Shown piece by piece: positions 52,029 through 62,095 of a stretch of DNA of 64,000 nt; the first letter of the stretch is position 1; every line of letters starts with the position of its first letter. The translations under genes were made by a program, and so were the position numbers. The notes below the pieces were generated by a model. That model was given only the letters and a program-made list of their open reading frames with translations, ran no database searches and had not been told where the DNA came from. The DNA is from Pseudomonas chlororaphis (GTDB lineage Bacteria; Pseudomonadota; Gammaproteobacteria; Pseudomonadales; Pseudomonadaceae), in NCBI GenBank assembly GCA_001023535.1, contig CP011020.1, forward strand, positions 1,209,001-1,273,000. Direction: 5' to 3'.

Positions 52029-52550
52029 TCAGTTCGTTGTCTGGCGCAGCAGCATGGTGCCGTCGCGCTGGGTAAATTCAAGTTTGTTCAGGGCGCTCAT
52101 GCCCAGCAGCACCTGCGTGCCACCCAGGCCTGGCGCCACCAGGGCACGGACATCGCGCAAGACGATGTCACCCAATTGCAGCCGGTCGATGCGGGTGCGA
52201 TAGCCCTCGCTCAAACCGTTGGCGGTACTCAACGTCACGCCGAAACCTTTTTCCAGCTTGAGGCGCTCGGCCAACTCCACTGGAATCGCCACATCCGTGG
52301 CACCGGTGTCGAGCATGAAATCCACCGGCTGGCCGTTGATATGGCCGCTGGCGACGAAATGCCCCTGGGTATTGCCCACCAGCTTCACTTCGATAAACCC
52401 TTCGCCCCGTTGCGAATACACCTGGGTGTTGGGGTTCTGCTGACGCTGCTCTACCTGGGCAAAGAAGCGTGTCGCCAGGAACAGGGCCGCGCACCAGGCC
52501 AGGATCATCAACACCCGACCGGCGCGCTTGCCCGGCGCCTGTTGGCTCAT
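52029..52550 (-). CDS. Retropepsin-like aspartic protease (clan AA, TIGR02281 type)
   Basis: The 173-residue protein has an N-terminal membrane anchor (about residues 12-30) and a single retropepsin-like domain with the active-site motif [13 protein letters not shown] (about 85-97) and a flap region. A single-domain protease of this kind acts as a dimer in the periplasm. ATG 52550 overlaps the stop of the phytase-like gene (ATGA). It lies ten bases before parC, so it is co-expressed with topoisomerase IV. The substrate is unknown. Confidence 0.92.
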   Translation of the reverse strand: MSQQAPGKRAGRVLMILAWCAALFLATRFFAQVEQRQQNPNTQVYSQRGEGFIEVKLVGNTQGHFVASGHINGQPVDFMLDTGATDVAIPVELAERLKLEKGFGVTLSTANGLSEGYRTRIDRLQLGDIVLRDVRALVAPGLGGTQVLLGMSALNKLEFTQRDGTMLLRQTTN

Positions 52551-53532
52551 GGCGCGGCATCCCAGCCGCCGTCTGGCGCCGCAAAGCGCCAGACAATCGG
52601 ACGCTCTTCGCCGTCGGCCCGTGGCCCGTCGTTGTTGTCCAGGCCGATCCAGGCGCCCTCGGCATCCACCACGAGCGCTTCGGCCAGACCGTAGTCCTGA
52701 GAATAGCGGCGATTGTCCTGCAAGGCCTCGGCGGCAAACGACCAGCAACGCTCCACCCTGGCGCTCTGCGGATCACGCCGGCAGACCTGGAAGGCGTTGC
52801 GCTCCAGGGTAAACAGCTTGCCATTGAACAATGAAATATCTGCGAAATCCCGGGAAACCGGGCGGGCCTTGGGGAACTGCGCCGGCTGCATCTCCAGTCC
52901 CGCTTCGCTCAACAACACGCAGTTGTCATCGCAATCCCACACCGTTTGCTGGCGCTTGATCAGCAACAGGCCACGACGTTCACGCTCGGCCGCCAGCCAT
53001 AGCTGATCGCCGGCCGGGCTCACCGCCAGACCTTCGAACAGCGCATTGAAATGCAACAACATGCCGCTGGCCCGGGCCTGGCGAATCATTGTCGGGGCGA
53101 TTTTCAACCAGGACGCCTCGCCGGTCGGCGGCACTTGCAATACCGCCGCGTAGGCCTCGCTGACCACGTAGCGATTGCCGGCGCTGTCGCAACTGATGCC
53201 TTCGAAATCCAGCGCGCCACCGCGCAGGAACGATGCAGCCCAGATTCGCGAACGCAAGCCCCAGGGCAAACCGTTGTCGGGCACCTCAGGCACGTCGATG
53301 GTCAACGCCTGGGCCTGCCAGACCTTCCCATCGGAGGTGTCCAGGCGATAAATGCGGTCATCGTCGCGATCGGACACCGTCCACATTTCATTGCCACACA
53401 GGGCCAACCCGGACAGGTTGCCGCCGCGCATGCCTTCGACGGCGTGCTCGGACAGCAACTTCAATTCCGGTGCCGGTTCTGCGACCACAGCCCCCGCCCA
53501 CAGCAACAACGCCAGGGCGAAACCGCTGCGCA

Positions 53533-53533
<1 letters not shown>
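52547..53533 (-). CDS. Esterase-like activity of phytase family protein
   Basis: The 328-residue protein has a signal peptide (MRSGFALALLLWAGAVVAEP) and a beta-propeller-like phytase-esterase domain (pfam Phytase-like) with repeated WTVSDRDDDRIYRLD-type strands, GGALDFEGISCD and a late WIGLDNNDG. It is predicted to be periplasmic. It is wedged between parE and the protease gene with one-base overlap on the parE side (TGATG). Its enzymatic activity is not established; the order parE-phytase-like-protease-parC is conserved in Pseudomonas. Confidence 0.88.
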
Positions 53534-55449
<1,916 letters not shown>

Positions 55450-55479
55450 TCAGTGTTCAAATGAAAAAGGGGCGATGGT

Positions 55480-56088
55480 TCACAGCGAGGTGAAGTCGAT
55501 CGCCTGGTACAAATCGGCGCCAATGCCGGCAAAACCAAGCAGCGCCGGCAGCTGCTGGGCAAACCCCTGGAAACCGTGGTCGCCGCCGGCCTGGATGCGC
55601 AACGCACAGGCGCGGTAATACTGTTGGGCGTGGCGATAATCCAGCGTTTCATCACCGGTTTGCAACCATACCTGATACCGCTGCGGATCCTGGGGCGCCG
55701 GCACCTCCAACGCGGCCAGGGTCGTGACGTGGTCGTGGGTCAACTCCCAGGTTTCATCGGTGTACAAATTCTTCTGCGTGCCCAGGTAGCCATCGAACAT
55801 CCGATGGGGGCTGACGGCCGGATTGATCAGCAATGCCTTGAGGCCGTGGCGCTCGGCCAAGTGAGTCGCATAGTAGCCGCCGAGCGAGCTGCCGACCAGC
55901 AGCGGACGGCCCAGTTGTGCAATTGCCTGCTCCAATTGGGCCATGGCTTCGCGGGGGTGGTGGTGCAGGGCTGGCACTTGCAACTGATCGCCCAGGCCCA
56001 GGCGGGTCATCACGTCGATGAGTTGACGGGCCTTGGTCGAGGCTGGGGCGCTGTTGAAGCCGTGGATGTAGAGGATCGAAGCGGACAT
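55480..56088 (-). CDS. YqiA/YcfP family esterase
   Basis: The 202-residue alpha/beta hydrolase starts MSASILYIHGFNSAPASTKA. The nucleophile elbow is GSSLGGYYA (about residues 75-83) and the catalytic His is in GGDHGFQGF near 180. It belongs to the YqiA-type esterases, which act on short acyl esters. AGGAAG lies before ATG 56088. It ends 42 bases before parE, so both are probably on one transcript. In P. aeruginosa cpdA directly follows; here a repeat island of 1.5 kb intervenes. Confidence 0.92.
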   Translation of the reverse strand: MSASILYIHGFNSAPASTKARQLIDVMTRLGLGDQLQVPALHHHPREAMAQLEQAIAQLGRPLLVGSSLGGYYATHLAERHGLKALLINPAVSPHRMFDGYLGTQKNLYTDETWELTHDHVTTLAALEVPAPQDPQRYQVWLQTGDETLDYRHAQQYYRACALRIQAGGDHGFQGFAQQLPALLGFAGIGADLYQAIDFTSL

Positions 56089-56199
56089 GCCAACTTCCTG
56101 TGTCGAGGGCAAAGGCCGGAGTTTACAGGGAGTTTGTGGCGGTTTGGGGGATTTGGCCTTATCGTCGGCCCATCTCTATCAGCTGTACTCCGATCCAAT

Positions 56200-56224
56200 T
56201 GTGGGAGCGAGCTTGCTCGCGATG
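56200..56224. repeat. Single REP, GTGGGAGCGAGCTTGCTCGCGAT type, left flank of island
   Basis: Lies just outside the left inverted-repeat arm. Its counterpart in inverted orientation is at 57685-57710, just outside the right arm. Confidence 0.75.
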
Positions 56225-56253
56225 GCTGTGTCGTGGTCGACTTGGATTTCCGG

Positions 56254-56530
56254 GTACATATCCGTTGCTGCGGTAACGGCTGCTTAGGGTTCCGCCCTTA
56301 CGGCGGGTTACTTTTGGCAAACGCCCCAAAAGTAACCAAAAAGTCTGTGCCCCACCGCTGGGCACCTCGCCAAGGCTCGGTGTTCCCTCACTCCGGCATT
56401 GCTCCGTGAGCCCGCCGCGAAGGGCCATCCATGGCCCAGCGCGGCTATCCCGGCATCCATGCCGGGATGCCCACTACGCAACGCCTGCGTTCGGCCCTTG
56501 TGGTTAATGGGGCGTTCAAGATCAAAAGCA
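56254..56530. repeat. Left arm of a long imperfect inverted repeat
   Basis: About 270 bases from GTACATATCC to AAGATCAAAAGC. The inverted counterpart is at 57379-57650, with high similarity (my estimate is nearly nine bases in ten). It contains nested palindromes, including GGTTACTTTTGG/CCAAAAGTAACC (56307-56337) and CCGGCATCCATGCCGG. No gene is seen in it; the frames on both strands are repeat translations. Confidence 0.85.
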
Positions 56531-56559
56531 AAAGCAAAAGCAAAAGCAAAAGCAAAAGC
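56524..56559. repeat. Tandem (AAAAGC)6 hexamer repeat
   Basis: Six perfect copies, at the inner edge of the left arm. The right arm has the inverted, degenerated counterpart (57353-57384, GCTTTTTGCTTTTTGCTTTTG). It lies just beyond the DUF6124 stop. Confidence 0.95.
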
Positions 56560-56573
56560 AAATGTTGTCTGGC

Positions 56574-56930
56574 CTATCGGGGATCGACGACATCAAGTGC
56601 TCGGTTTGCCAGCAGCTCACTCAGTTCGACCATCTGCTGGACGCCGAAGGCTATATGCCGGTTGGGGCCTTCCAGATTGAAGGCCAGGTCGCTGAGCATC
56701 GCATTGGCCGAGGCCAGGGTTTCGCTGAGGTTGGCCAGGAGGGTTTCGCTATCGAGGTTTTCGACGACGGTGAATAGCTGACCGGGGGATGGTTTCTTTT
56801 TGGCCTGGGGTTCTGGGGCGAGGTAGAAGTTGAGGGCGCGTTCGGCGGCTTCGTCAAGTTTCTTGGCATCGAAGCCGGCGTGGGGTGCGGTGGGATCGGT
56901 TTTTGGGGGATTGGGGGTAACTTTGAACAT
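56574..56930 (-). CDS. DUF6124 family protein
   Basis: The 118-residue protein starts MFKVTPNPPKTDPTAPHAGF and belongs to the small Pseudomonas-specific DUF6124 (formerly DUF3077) group. A disordered N-terminus is followed by a helical part (AKKLDEAAERALNFYL and NLDSETLLANLSETLASANA). It has no signal peptide or membrane helix. The function is unknown. ATG 56930 follows AAAAGGA by nine bases. This binding site lies inside a hairpin (56936-56958) and in a possible longer helix. It is the only gene of the island between yqiA and cpdA, flanked by inverted repeats. Confidence 0.85.
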   Translation of the reverse strand: MFKVTPNPPKTDPTAPHAGFDAKKLDEAAERALNFYLAPEPQAKKKPSPGQLFTVVENLDSETLLANLSETLASANAMLSDLAFNLEGPNRHIAFGVQQMVELSELLANRALDVVDPR

Positions 56931-57175
56931 GGTGAGGTTCCTTTTACCAAGTGGAACCGCCACATCTCGTTTTCCAGTCGAGAGGTGGCAGCTATGCGAG
57001 GGCTGGAAAAACCGAGGTAAAAGGAAAACCCGGCAGACTCGAAAGTCTCCCACGCACAGCCGCCATAACGCAGAACTGCACAGATAAAGCACGGCAGTAT
57101 CTCACGTGGTGCGCTGTTACGCCTTTTACTCTTCGGGTTTTCCAGGCCCGGTCGCTGATTGCAGCGACCGAAAAA
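56931..57175 (-). promoter_or_regulatory. Structured leader upstream of the DUF6124 gene
   Basis: The untranslated stretch holds four hairpins: CGGTCGCT/AGCGACCG (57149-57170), AGACT/AGTCT with CGAA loop (57035-57048), GCCAC-TCTCG/CGAGA-GTGGC (56959-56989) and GGTTCC/GGAACC (56936-56958). Three related segments are A (57122-57143), B (57016-57032) and C (56938-56948). B can pair with A (GGAAAACCCG with CGGGTTTTCC, plus CCTTTTAC with GTAAAAGG) or with C (11 bases), and C contains the binding site. No gene is seen here. Confidence 0.5.
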
Positions 57176-57278
57176 GGTTAGCGATAACCCTTCCCACCCG
57201 GCAACCGCCAGAGCTCGTCGGAAAAATCTGCGCGGAGGTCCGACCATTCCCACAGATGCAGGTCGACCGTAAAGCCGC

Positions 57279-57303
57279 CTTCGCGGGCAAGCCCGCTCCC
57301 ACA
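57279..57303. repeat. Single REP, GCGGGCAAGCCCGCTCCCACA type
   Basis: An internal REP between the leader of the DUF6124 gene and the right inverted-repeat arm. It has no counterpart on the left inside the island. Confidence 0.75.
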
Positions 57304-57378
57304 GGGAACCAAGGTCAGCCGCAAGAACAGGCCGGCCACAAGGCCGCCTTGCTTTGCTTTTGCTTTTTGCTTTTTGCT

Positions 57379-57650
57379 TTTGATCTTGAAGGCCCCGTTA
57401 ACCACGACGGCCGAACGCAGGCATTGCGCAGTGGGCAACCCGGCATGGATGCCGGGTTAGCCGCGCTGGGCCATGGATGGCCCTTCGCGGCGGGCCCACG
57501 GAGCAATGCCGGAGTGAGGGGATGCCGAGCCTAGGCGAGGCACCGAGTGGAGGGGCAAGCCTTTTTGGTTACTTTTGGGGCGTTTGCCAAAAGTAACCCG
57601 CCGTAAGGGCGGAACCAGAAGTAGCCGTTACCGCACCAATGGATATGTAC
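57379..57650. repeat. Right arm of the long inverted repeat
   Basis: Inverted copy of 56254-56530, from GCTTTTGATCTTGAAGG to GGATATGTAC. It keeps the same inner palindromes with several substitutions. Frames read through it (for example 57178-57438 minus) are repeat translations, not genes. Confidence 0.85.
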
Positions 57651-57684
57651 TCAATCAACAAAACCCAAGCCAATCACTGGGCCG

Positions 57685-57710
57685 CCTTCGCGGGCAAGCC
57701 CGCTCCCACA
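57685..57710. repeat. Single REP, right flank of island
   Basis: GCGGGCAAGCCCGCTCCCACA type, inverted relative to the REP at 56200. It lies eight bases beyond the cpdA stop and may serve as the end hairpin of cpdA. Confidence 0.75.
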
Positions 57711-57717
57711 GAAAAAC

Positions 57718-58533
57718 TCAATACCCATTGGCCCCATAGTCGACCGCAAACTCAAACCCAACCACCCGCTCAACCCCCGTCTCCAACCGCCCATCCGCCA
57801 AAAGCCGCAACCACCGATACCCCGGCACCTGCTCCCCCACCGCAAAATCCACAGAACCAGGCTCAAACTGAATACAGGTCGAAGGCGAAGCCAACAACCT
57901 CACCCCATTGCGCACCTGATCAATCTCCTGATGCACATGCCCCCACAGCACCGCCCGCACCTGGGGAAACCGATCCAACACCGCAAACAGCGCCTCAGGA
58001 TTACGCAACCCGATGGGCTCCATCCACGCACACCCAATCGAAACCGGATGATGATGCAGGCACACCAGATGATGCCGCTCCGGCGCCTCACTCAGGGCAT
58101 TGGCCAGCAGAATCAGTTGCTCTTCGGCTAAAAACCCCGGCACCGATCCGGGCACGGCGGAGTCGAGCATCGTCACGCGCCAGTTGCCAATGTCCACCAC
58201 CGGATCGAGCAATGTGCTCTGGACCGCCGCCTGGAGCATCACCTGCGGCTCATCGTGATTGCCCGGCAGCCAGCGCGCCGGAGCGTCGATCCTCGCGCTC
58301 ATCTGGCGGAATGCTTCGTAGGATTGCAGCGTACCGTCCTGAGACAAGTCGCCCGTGGCAAGCAGCAGATCTATCTCCGGCTGCTGTTCGAGCACCAGGT
58401 CGATGACCGCCCGCAGGCTGTCCCGGGTGTTCATGCCCAGCAACGAGGCATCAGCCTCGGCGTACAGGTGGCTGTCGGAGAGTTGGACCAGCAACGCCGC
58501 GTCAGCGGTGGTCAAGGTGGATACGCTCGGCAA
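57718..58533 (-). CDS. cpdA: 3',5'-cyclic-AMP phosphodiesterase CpdA
   Basis: The 271-residue class III phosphodiesterase lowers cAMP and so tunes Vfr-type control. Metal-binding motifs are LSDSHL, GDLSQDG, GNHDEP, HHHPVSIG and GHVHQE. I place the start at TTG 58533, eight bases after GGGAG, giving PSVSTLTTADAALLVQLSD, which resembles the start of close relatives; a GTG at 58542 is the alternative. It is in the order nudF-DUF1249-cpdA, as in P. aeruginosa. Confidence 0.95.
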   Translation of the reverse strand: MPSVSTLTTADAALLVQLSDSHLYAEADASLLGMNTRDSLRAVIDLVLEQQPEIDLLLATGDLSQDGTLQSYEAFRQMSARIDAPARWLPGNHDEPQVMLQAAVQSTLLDPVVDIGNWRVTMLDSAVPGSVPGFLAEEQLILLANALSEAPERHHLVCLHHHPVSIGCAWMEPIGLRNPEALFAVLDRFPQVRAVLWGHVHQEIDQVRNGVRLLASPSTCIQFEPGSVDFAVGEQVPGYRWLRLLADGRLETGVERVVGFEFAVDYGANGY

Positions 58534-58643
58534 ATCGCTCACTCCCAGGCGTACTCGCGCCGTTGGATGAAGCCGCAATTATGCTGGGGATAGTCGAAAG
58601 GGGAAACCCGCGAACCGGAACCGGTTCACAGACAGGACACCCG

Positions 58644-59096
58644 CTAGCGAACCACTTCGAATTCGTGACCCAGCGCCAGGCAATGACTCAACCACTCCCC
58701 CAGGAACAGGTTCAACTGGGCTTTTTCATCCGGCTGGTGCATCGAGGCATTGGGGTAAGGATAGATGCCGCGAAAGCGTCGTGCATGCTCGGCGCTCACG
58801 ACTTCGGCCATGCGCGCGTCGTGATAGACCTGAACCTCCAGTTGCGGCACCGGCAGCCACGGCAGGCTGTGCTCCTGGCGCACCTGCAGCGTGGTGGTGT
58901 AGGGGCAGGTTTGCAGCACCTCGAGGGCCAGCACGCCGAGCATCTGGTCGCCATGGGTCACCGCGATACGCCGCGGCGCCGGGTCGTTGCGCATGTCGGG
59001 CAACAGGCGCATCAGGCGGGCGTAGTTGGCCTCGCAGGCTGCTTGCAGCCCTACCAGGTCGACGCGATAACGATCGCGCAGCTTGCTCAGGACCAT
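58644..59096 (-). CDS. DUF1249 (YqiB-like) protein
   Basis: The 150-residue protein starts MVLSKLRDRYRVDLVGLQAAC and has the DUF1249 features YARLMRLLPDM and SLPWLPVPQLEVQVYHDARM. It is soluble and of unknown function. Its start overlaps the nudF stop by ten bases and cpdA lies about 110 bases further on. The order nudF-yqiB-cpdA is conserved in gamma-proteobacteria, which suggests a link to nucleotide metabolism. Confidence 0.93.
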   Translation of the reverse strand: MVLSKLRDRYRVDLVGLQAACEANYARLMRLLPDMRNDPAPRRIAVTHGDQMLGVLALEVLQTCPYTTTLQVRQEHSLPWLPVPQLEVQVYHDARMAEVVSAEHARRFRGIYPYPNASMHQPDEKAQLNLFLGEWLSHCLALGHEFEVVR

Positions 59097-59704
59097 AGCC
59101 CCCTCACTTCATCGCGGTTCAAGGCCAGCCATTGCAGGGCAATGATGCTGGCTGCGTTGCAGATACGCCCGTCGCGCACCGCTTGCAAGGCGTCTTCAAA
59201 AGCCCAGGTTTTCACGCGGATGTCTTCGGCTTCTTCCTCCAGGCCATGCAGGCCGCCGGCCCCCGTGCTGTCGCAGCGCCCCAGGAAAAGATGCACGAAT
59301 TCATCACTGCCGCCCGGCGAGGGAAAATACTTGGTCATTGGCCACAACGCCGCGAAGACCAGCCCAGCTTCCTCCTGCGCCTCGCGATGAGCAACTTCTT
59401 CCGGTTGCTCGTCCTTGTCGATCAGGCCCGCCACCAGTTCTACCAGCCAGGGGTTGGCGGCCTTGTCCATGGCGCCAACGCGAAACTGTTCGATCAACAC
59501 CACTTCATCGCGCAGCGGGTCATATGGCAATACGCACACCGCGTCATGGCGCACAAACAACTCACGGCTGATTTCACGGCTCATGCCACCGGCGAACAAC
59601 TCATGGCGCAAGCGGACACGATCGAGCTTGTAGAAACCCTGGAAGCAGTTCTCGCGCTTGACGATGTCCACGGCGCTCGGGGTGGTGTTGGCGAAATCGG
59701 TCAT
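59087..59704 (-). CDS. nudF: ADP-ribose pyrophosphatase NudF
   Basis: The 205-residue Nudix hydrolase splits ADP-ribose to AMP and ribose 5-phosphate. The Nudix box is GLIDKDEQPEEVAHREAQEE followed by AGL, at about residues 93-115. The N-terminal domain-swap part (about 1-55) is normal for the dimeric enzyme. It leads a short operon with the DUF1249 gene and cpdA, and diverges from the RsiV-like gene. Confidence 0.96.
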   Translation of the reverse strand: MTDFANTTPSAVDIVKRENCFQGFYKLDRVRLRHELFAGGMSREISRELFVRHDAVCVLPYDPLRDEVVLIEQFRVGAMDKAANPWLVELVAGLIDKDEQPEEVAHREAQEEAGLVFAALWPMTKYFPSPGGSDEFVHLFLGRCDSTGAGGLHGLEEEAEDIRVKTWAFEDALQAVRDGRICNAASIIALQWLALNRDEVRGLWS

Positions 59705-59917
59705 GACTGTCCTCGTTTGCGGTGATCAATACGAGGTTCCAACCTCGGCTTCGCGCCATCCTAACGCGCCCGTACCCTTTGATGCAGCCCCTTTCCCGTC
59801 ATCGGGATGGACGGCCAGGCGCAAAATCACTCTAATGAGCTTAGTGGCGAACTGATTGCCCTGCTGACAGTCGAAGCGGGTAACTTTTCGCCTTTCCCTG
59901 TTCCACGAAGGACGCCC

Positions 59918-60664
59918 ATGTCGCTTTTCAGAATTGCCTCGCTGGCCGCCATTGCCCTGACGCTGGGGGCCTGCCAAAGCCTGTTCCAACCCAACTACCG
60001 CGCCCCGCTGGAAACCACCCGCGACGCCTCGGAACAATTGCAGCCGGGCTGCGCCAGCGCCGACTGCCCGCTGGTGAACATCGACACCGTGCATTTTCCT
60101 GCCGAGCCGGCCTTGGACAGCCTCATTGAAAAACGCCTGCTGCAAATGACTCGCACCACCCCGGACGCCCCGGTCGCGCCCACGCTGGCCGCCTACCGCG
60201 AGCAGTTCCTGCGCACCGCGGCGCCGCGCACCAGCAGCTATTTGCAGGCCAAGGTACGTGAGCAGCATGACGGCTTGGTGATCATCGAATTGTCCAGCTA
60301 CCTGGACACCGGCGGCGCCCACGGCACGCCGGGACGCGGCTTCATCAACTATTCGCGCCAGCAGCACAAAGTGCTGACCCTGGCAGACATGCTGCTGCCG
60401 GGCCAGGAAGAAGCATTCTGGAAAGCCGCCCAGGTCGCCCACAACAGCTGGTTGATCAGCACCAAGCTGGATCAGGAACCGGACTTCCTGAAACAGTGGT
60501 CCTTCCAGAAAACCCCGCACATCGCCCTGACCTATGGCGGGGTGATCCTCAAGTATGAAACCAGCACCATCGCGCCCTACGCCCTGGGCCACATCGAGCT
60601 GAAGATCGCCTACCCGCGCCTCAACGGCATCCTCAAGCCCGAGCTGTTTCCCGGCCGTAGCTGA
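59918..60664 (+). CDS. RsiV family (DUF3298) lipoprotein
   Basis: The 248-residue protein has a lipoprotein signal with lipobox LGAC (MSLFRIASLAAIALTLGACQ) and a DUF3298/RsiV-like C-terminal domain with YLDTGGAHGTPGRGF and the late APYALGHIELKIAY. The family is named after the lysozyme-binding anti-sigma RsiV of Bacillus, but this lipoprotein form has no sigma-binding part. It is likely outer-membrane attached. GAAGGA lies before ATG 59918. The 3' end overlaps the convergent cytX by 32 bases. In P. aeruginosa a homologue sits in the same place next to thiC. Confidence 0.88.
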   Translation: MSLFRIASLAAIALTLGACQSLFQPNYRAPLETTRDASEQLQPGCASADCPLVNIDTVHFPAEPALDSLIEKRLLQMTRTTPDAPVAPTLAAYREQFLRTAAPRTSSYLQAKVREQHDGLVIIELSSYLDTGGAHGTPGRGFINYSRQQHKVLTLADMLLPGQEEAFWKAAQVAHNSWLISTKLDQEPDFLKQWSFQKTPHIALTYGGVILKYETSTIAPYALGHIELKIAYPRLNGILKPELFPGRS

Positions 60665-61925
60665 ACGCCCGGCTCAGCAGCAGTTGCAGCAGCCCTGCCA
60701 GCATGAGCGACGGCAGGGTCGCACCGATGTCCGGGTAGACATTGGCGAGCAGGTGATACGTGCTCACCCCACCCAGCCAGGCCAACAGTGCCGGCCAGCG
60801 CAACGCGGCCGATGCCACCTGGCTGCTGCGTTTGCGCAGGATGAAGTGGTCCACCAGCACCACGCCGAACAGCGGCGCGAACACCGAGCCGATCAGCAAC
60901 AGGAAATTCTGATACTGGGCCAACGGCGCGAAACAGGCGATCAAGGTACAGACCAGACCAATCGCCAACGCCAGGTGCTCGACCTTAAGCCCCGACAACA
61001 TGCCGCTGGACACCGCCGCCGAATGGATGTCGGCGAAGGCGTTTTCCGACTCGTCCAGCAGAATCAGCAGCAATGGAATACCCAATCCGGCACCCGCCAG
61101 CGCCAGCAACAGCGCATTGACCTCACCGCTCGGGGCGAACGCCAGGGTGTAGGCGACGCCCAGGCTCATTAGCCAAAAGTTACCGATGAAGAAGCCCAGG
61201 GCGGTGCCGCCGAAGACATTCCGGGCGCGTTGGCCGAAGCGTGAGTAGTCGGCGATCAGCGGCAGCCACGACAACGGCATGGCGATCGCAATGTCGAACC
61301 CCACGGCCAGCGGCATCGAGCCGTCACCGGGCCGGGCCCACAGCGCCGCCAGGTCGGCCTTGGCGAACAGGTTCCAGGTCAACCAGGTGCACGCCGCCAG
61401 CAACAGCCAGATGCCCCACTTGCGCAGGACCTTGCGCACGAACGTCAGCGGCCCGCTCACCGCGAGTAAGGTTGCCAGGGCACCGAAGAACAAGGTCCAC
61501 AGCAGCGGATTCGCCCCGAGGCTGCCTTCGCTGAAGGCCCGGGCGCCGAGCAGGCTGGCGGCGTCGCGCATGACGATGATTTCGAACGACCCCCAGCCGA
61601 TCAACTGCAACAGGTTCAACAGCGCCGGCACGCTTGCGCCCTTGCTGCCGAGGCTGAGCTTGAGGGCGGCCATGGCCGACAGGCCGGTGTCGCTGCCGAT
61701 CACCCCAACCGCCGCAAGCAGCAGTACGCCCGCCAGCGTGCCAAGGAAAATCGCCAGCAACGAACCACTCAGGCCCAGGCCCGGCGCCAGCAAGGCCCCG
61801 ACCTGCAAGACCATCAGGCCGATGCCGAGGGAAAACCACAGGGAAAACAGATCGCGGGCGCCGAAGACGCGTTTGTCCAGGGGGACGGCGATGTCGGGGG
61901 AGTAGGTGCTGGGTTGGATGTTCAA
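60633..61925 (-). CDS. cytX: Putative hydroxymethylpyrimidine transporter CytX
   Basis: The 430-residue permease of the nucleobase-cation-symport-1 family has about twelve membrane helices. Family marks are LFSLWFSLGIGLMVLQVGAL in helix 1 and the LDESENAFADIHSAAVSSG loop. It lies directly downstream of thiC, which makes hydroxymethylpyrimidine phosphate, so uptake of the thiamine precursor is likely. The start is probably TTG 61925 (NIQPSTYSPDIAVPLDKRVF); the longer frame reads through a REP. Confidence 0.85.
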   Translation of the reverse strand: MNIQPSTYSPDIAVPLDKRVFGARDLFSLWFSLGIGLMVLQVGALLAPGLGLSGSLLAIFLGTLAGVLLLAAVGVIGSDTGLSAMAALKLSLGSKGASVPALLNLLQLIGWGSFEIIVMRDAASLLGARAFSEGSLGANPLLWTLFFGALATLLAVSGPLTFVRKVLRKWGIWLLLAACTWLTWNLFAKADLAALWARPGDGSMPLAVGFDIAIAMPLSWLPLIADYSRFGQRARNVFGGTALGFFIGNFWLMSLGVAYTLAFAPSGEVNALLLALAGAGLGIPLLLILLDESENAFADIHSAAVSSGMLSGLKVEHLALAIGLVCTLIACFAPLAQYQNFLLLIGSVFAPLFGVVLVDHFILRKRSSQVASAALRWPALLAWLGGVSTYHLLANVYPDIGATLPSLMLAGLLQLLLSRAFSYGRETARA

Positions 61926-61965
61926 AGGTGCTATCTCAGATGAATACTTGTTGTTCTGGCGATTG

Positions 61966-62060
61966 CTTTCGCGAGCAAGCTCGCTCCCACAGGGGATCGG
62001 GGTAAGCACAAAAATCTGTGTGCACCAGTGATCCACTGTGGGAGCGAGCTTGCTCGCGAA
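61966..62060. repeat. REP pair, tail-to-tail, between cytX and thiC
   Basis: GCGAGCAAGCTCGCTCCCACA and its inverse TGTGGGAGCGAGCTTGCTCGC with their CCCACA ends facing inward. It fills most of the 170-base gap between the two thiamine genes, so coupling of cytX to thiC may be reduced by these hairpins. Confidence 0.85.
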
Positions 62061-62095
62061 GGCGGCGGCAAGGACACCACCGCCTCCAGCTCACA

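Noticed and set aside
56524..57384. CRISPR array suspected from the repeated AAAAGC units and REP palindromes
   Set aside because: Hexamers are contiguous with no spacers, REPs are not evenly spaced, and no cas genes are present.
57178..57438. 86-codon minus frame in the right repeat arm and the 116-codon plus frame at 56431-56781
   Set aside because: Both translate the inverted-repeat arms (NGAFKIKSK...) and the AAAAGC run; they mirror each other and have no binding site, so they are repeat read-through.
61926..62036. N-terminal extension of cytX (MDHWCTQIFVLTPIPCGSELA...)
   Set aside because: CGSELARE is the usual translation of a REP palindrome; the family starts at NIQPSTYSPD.
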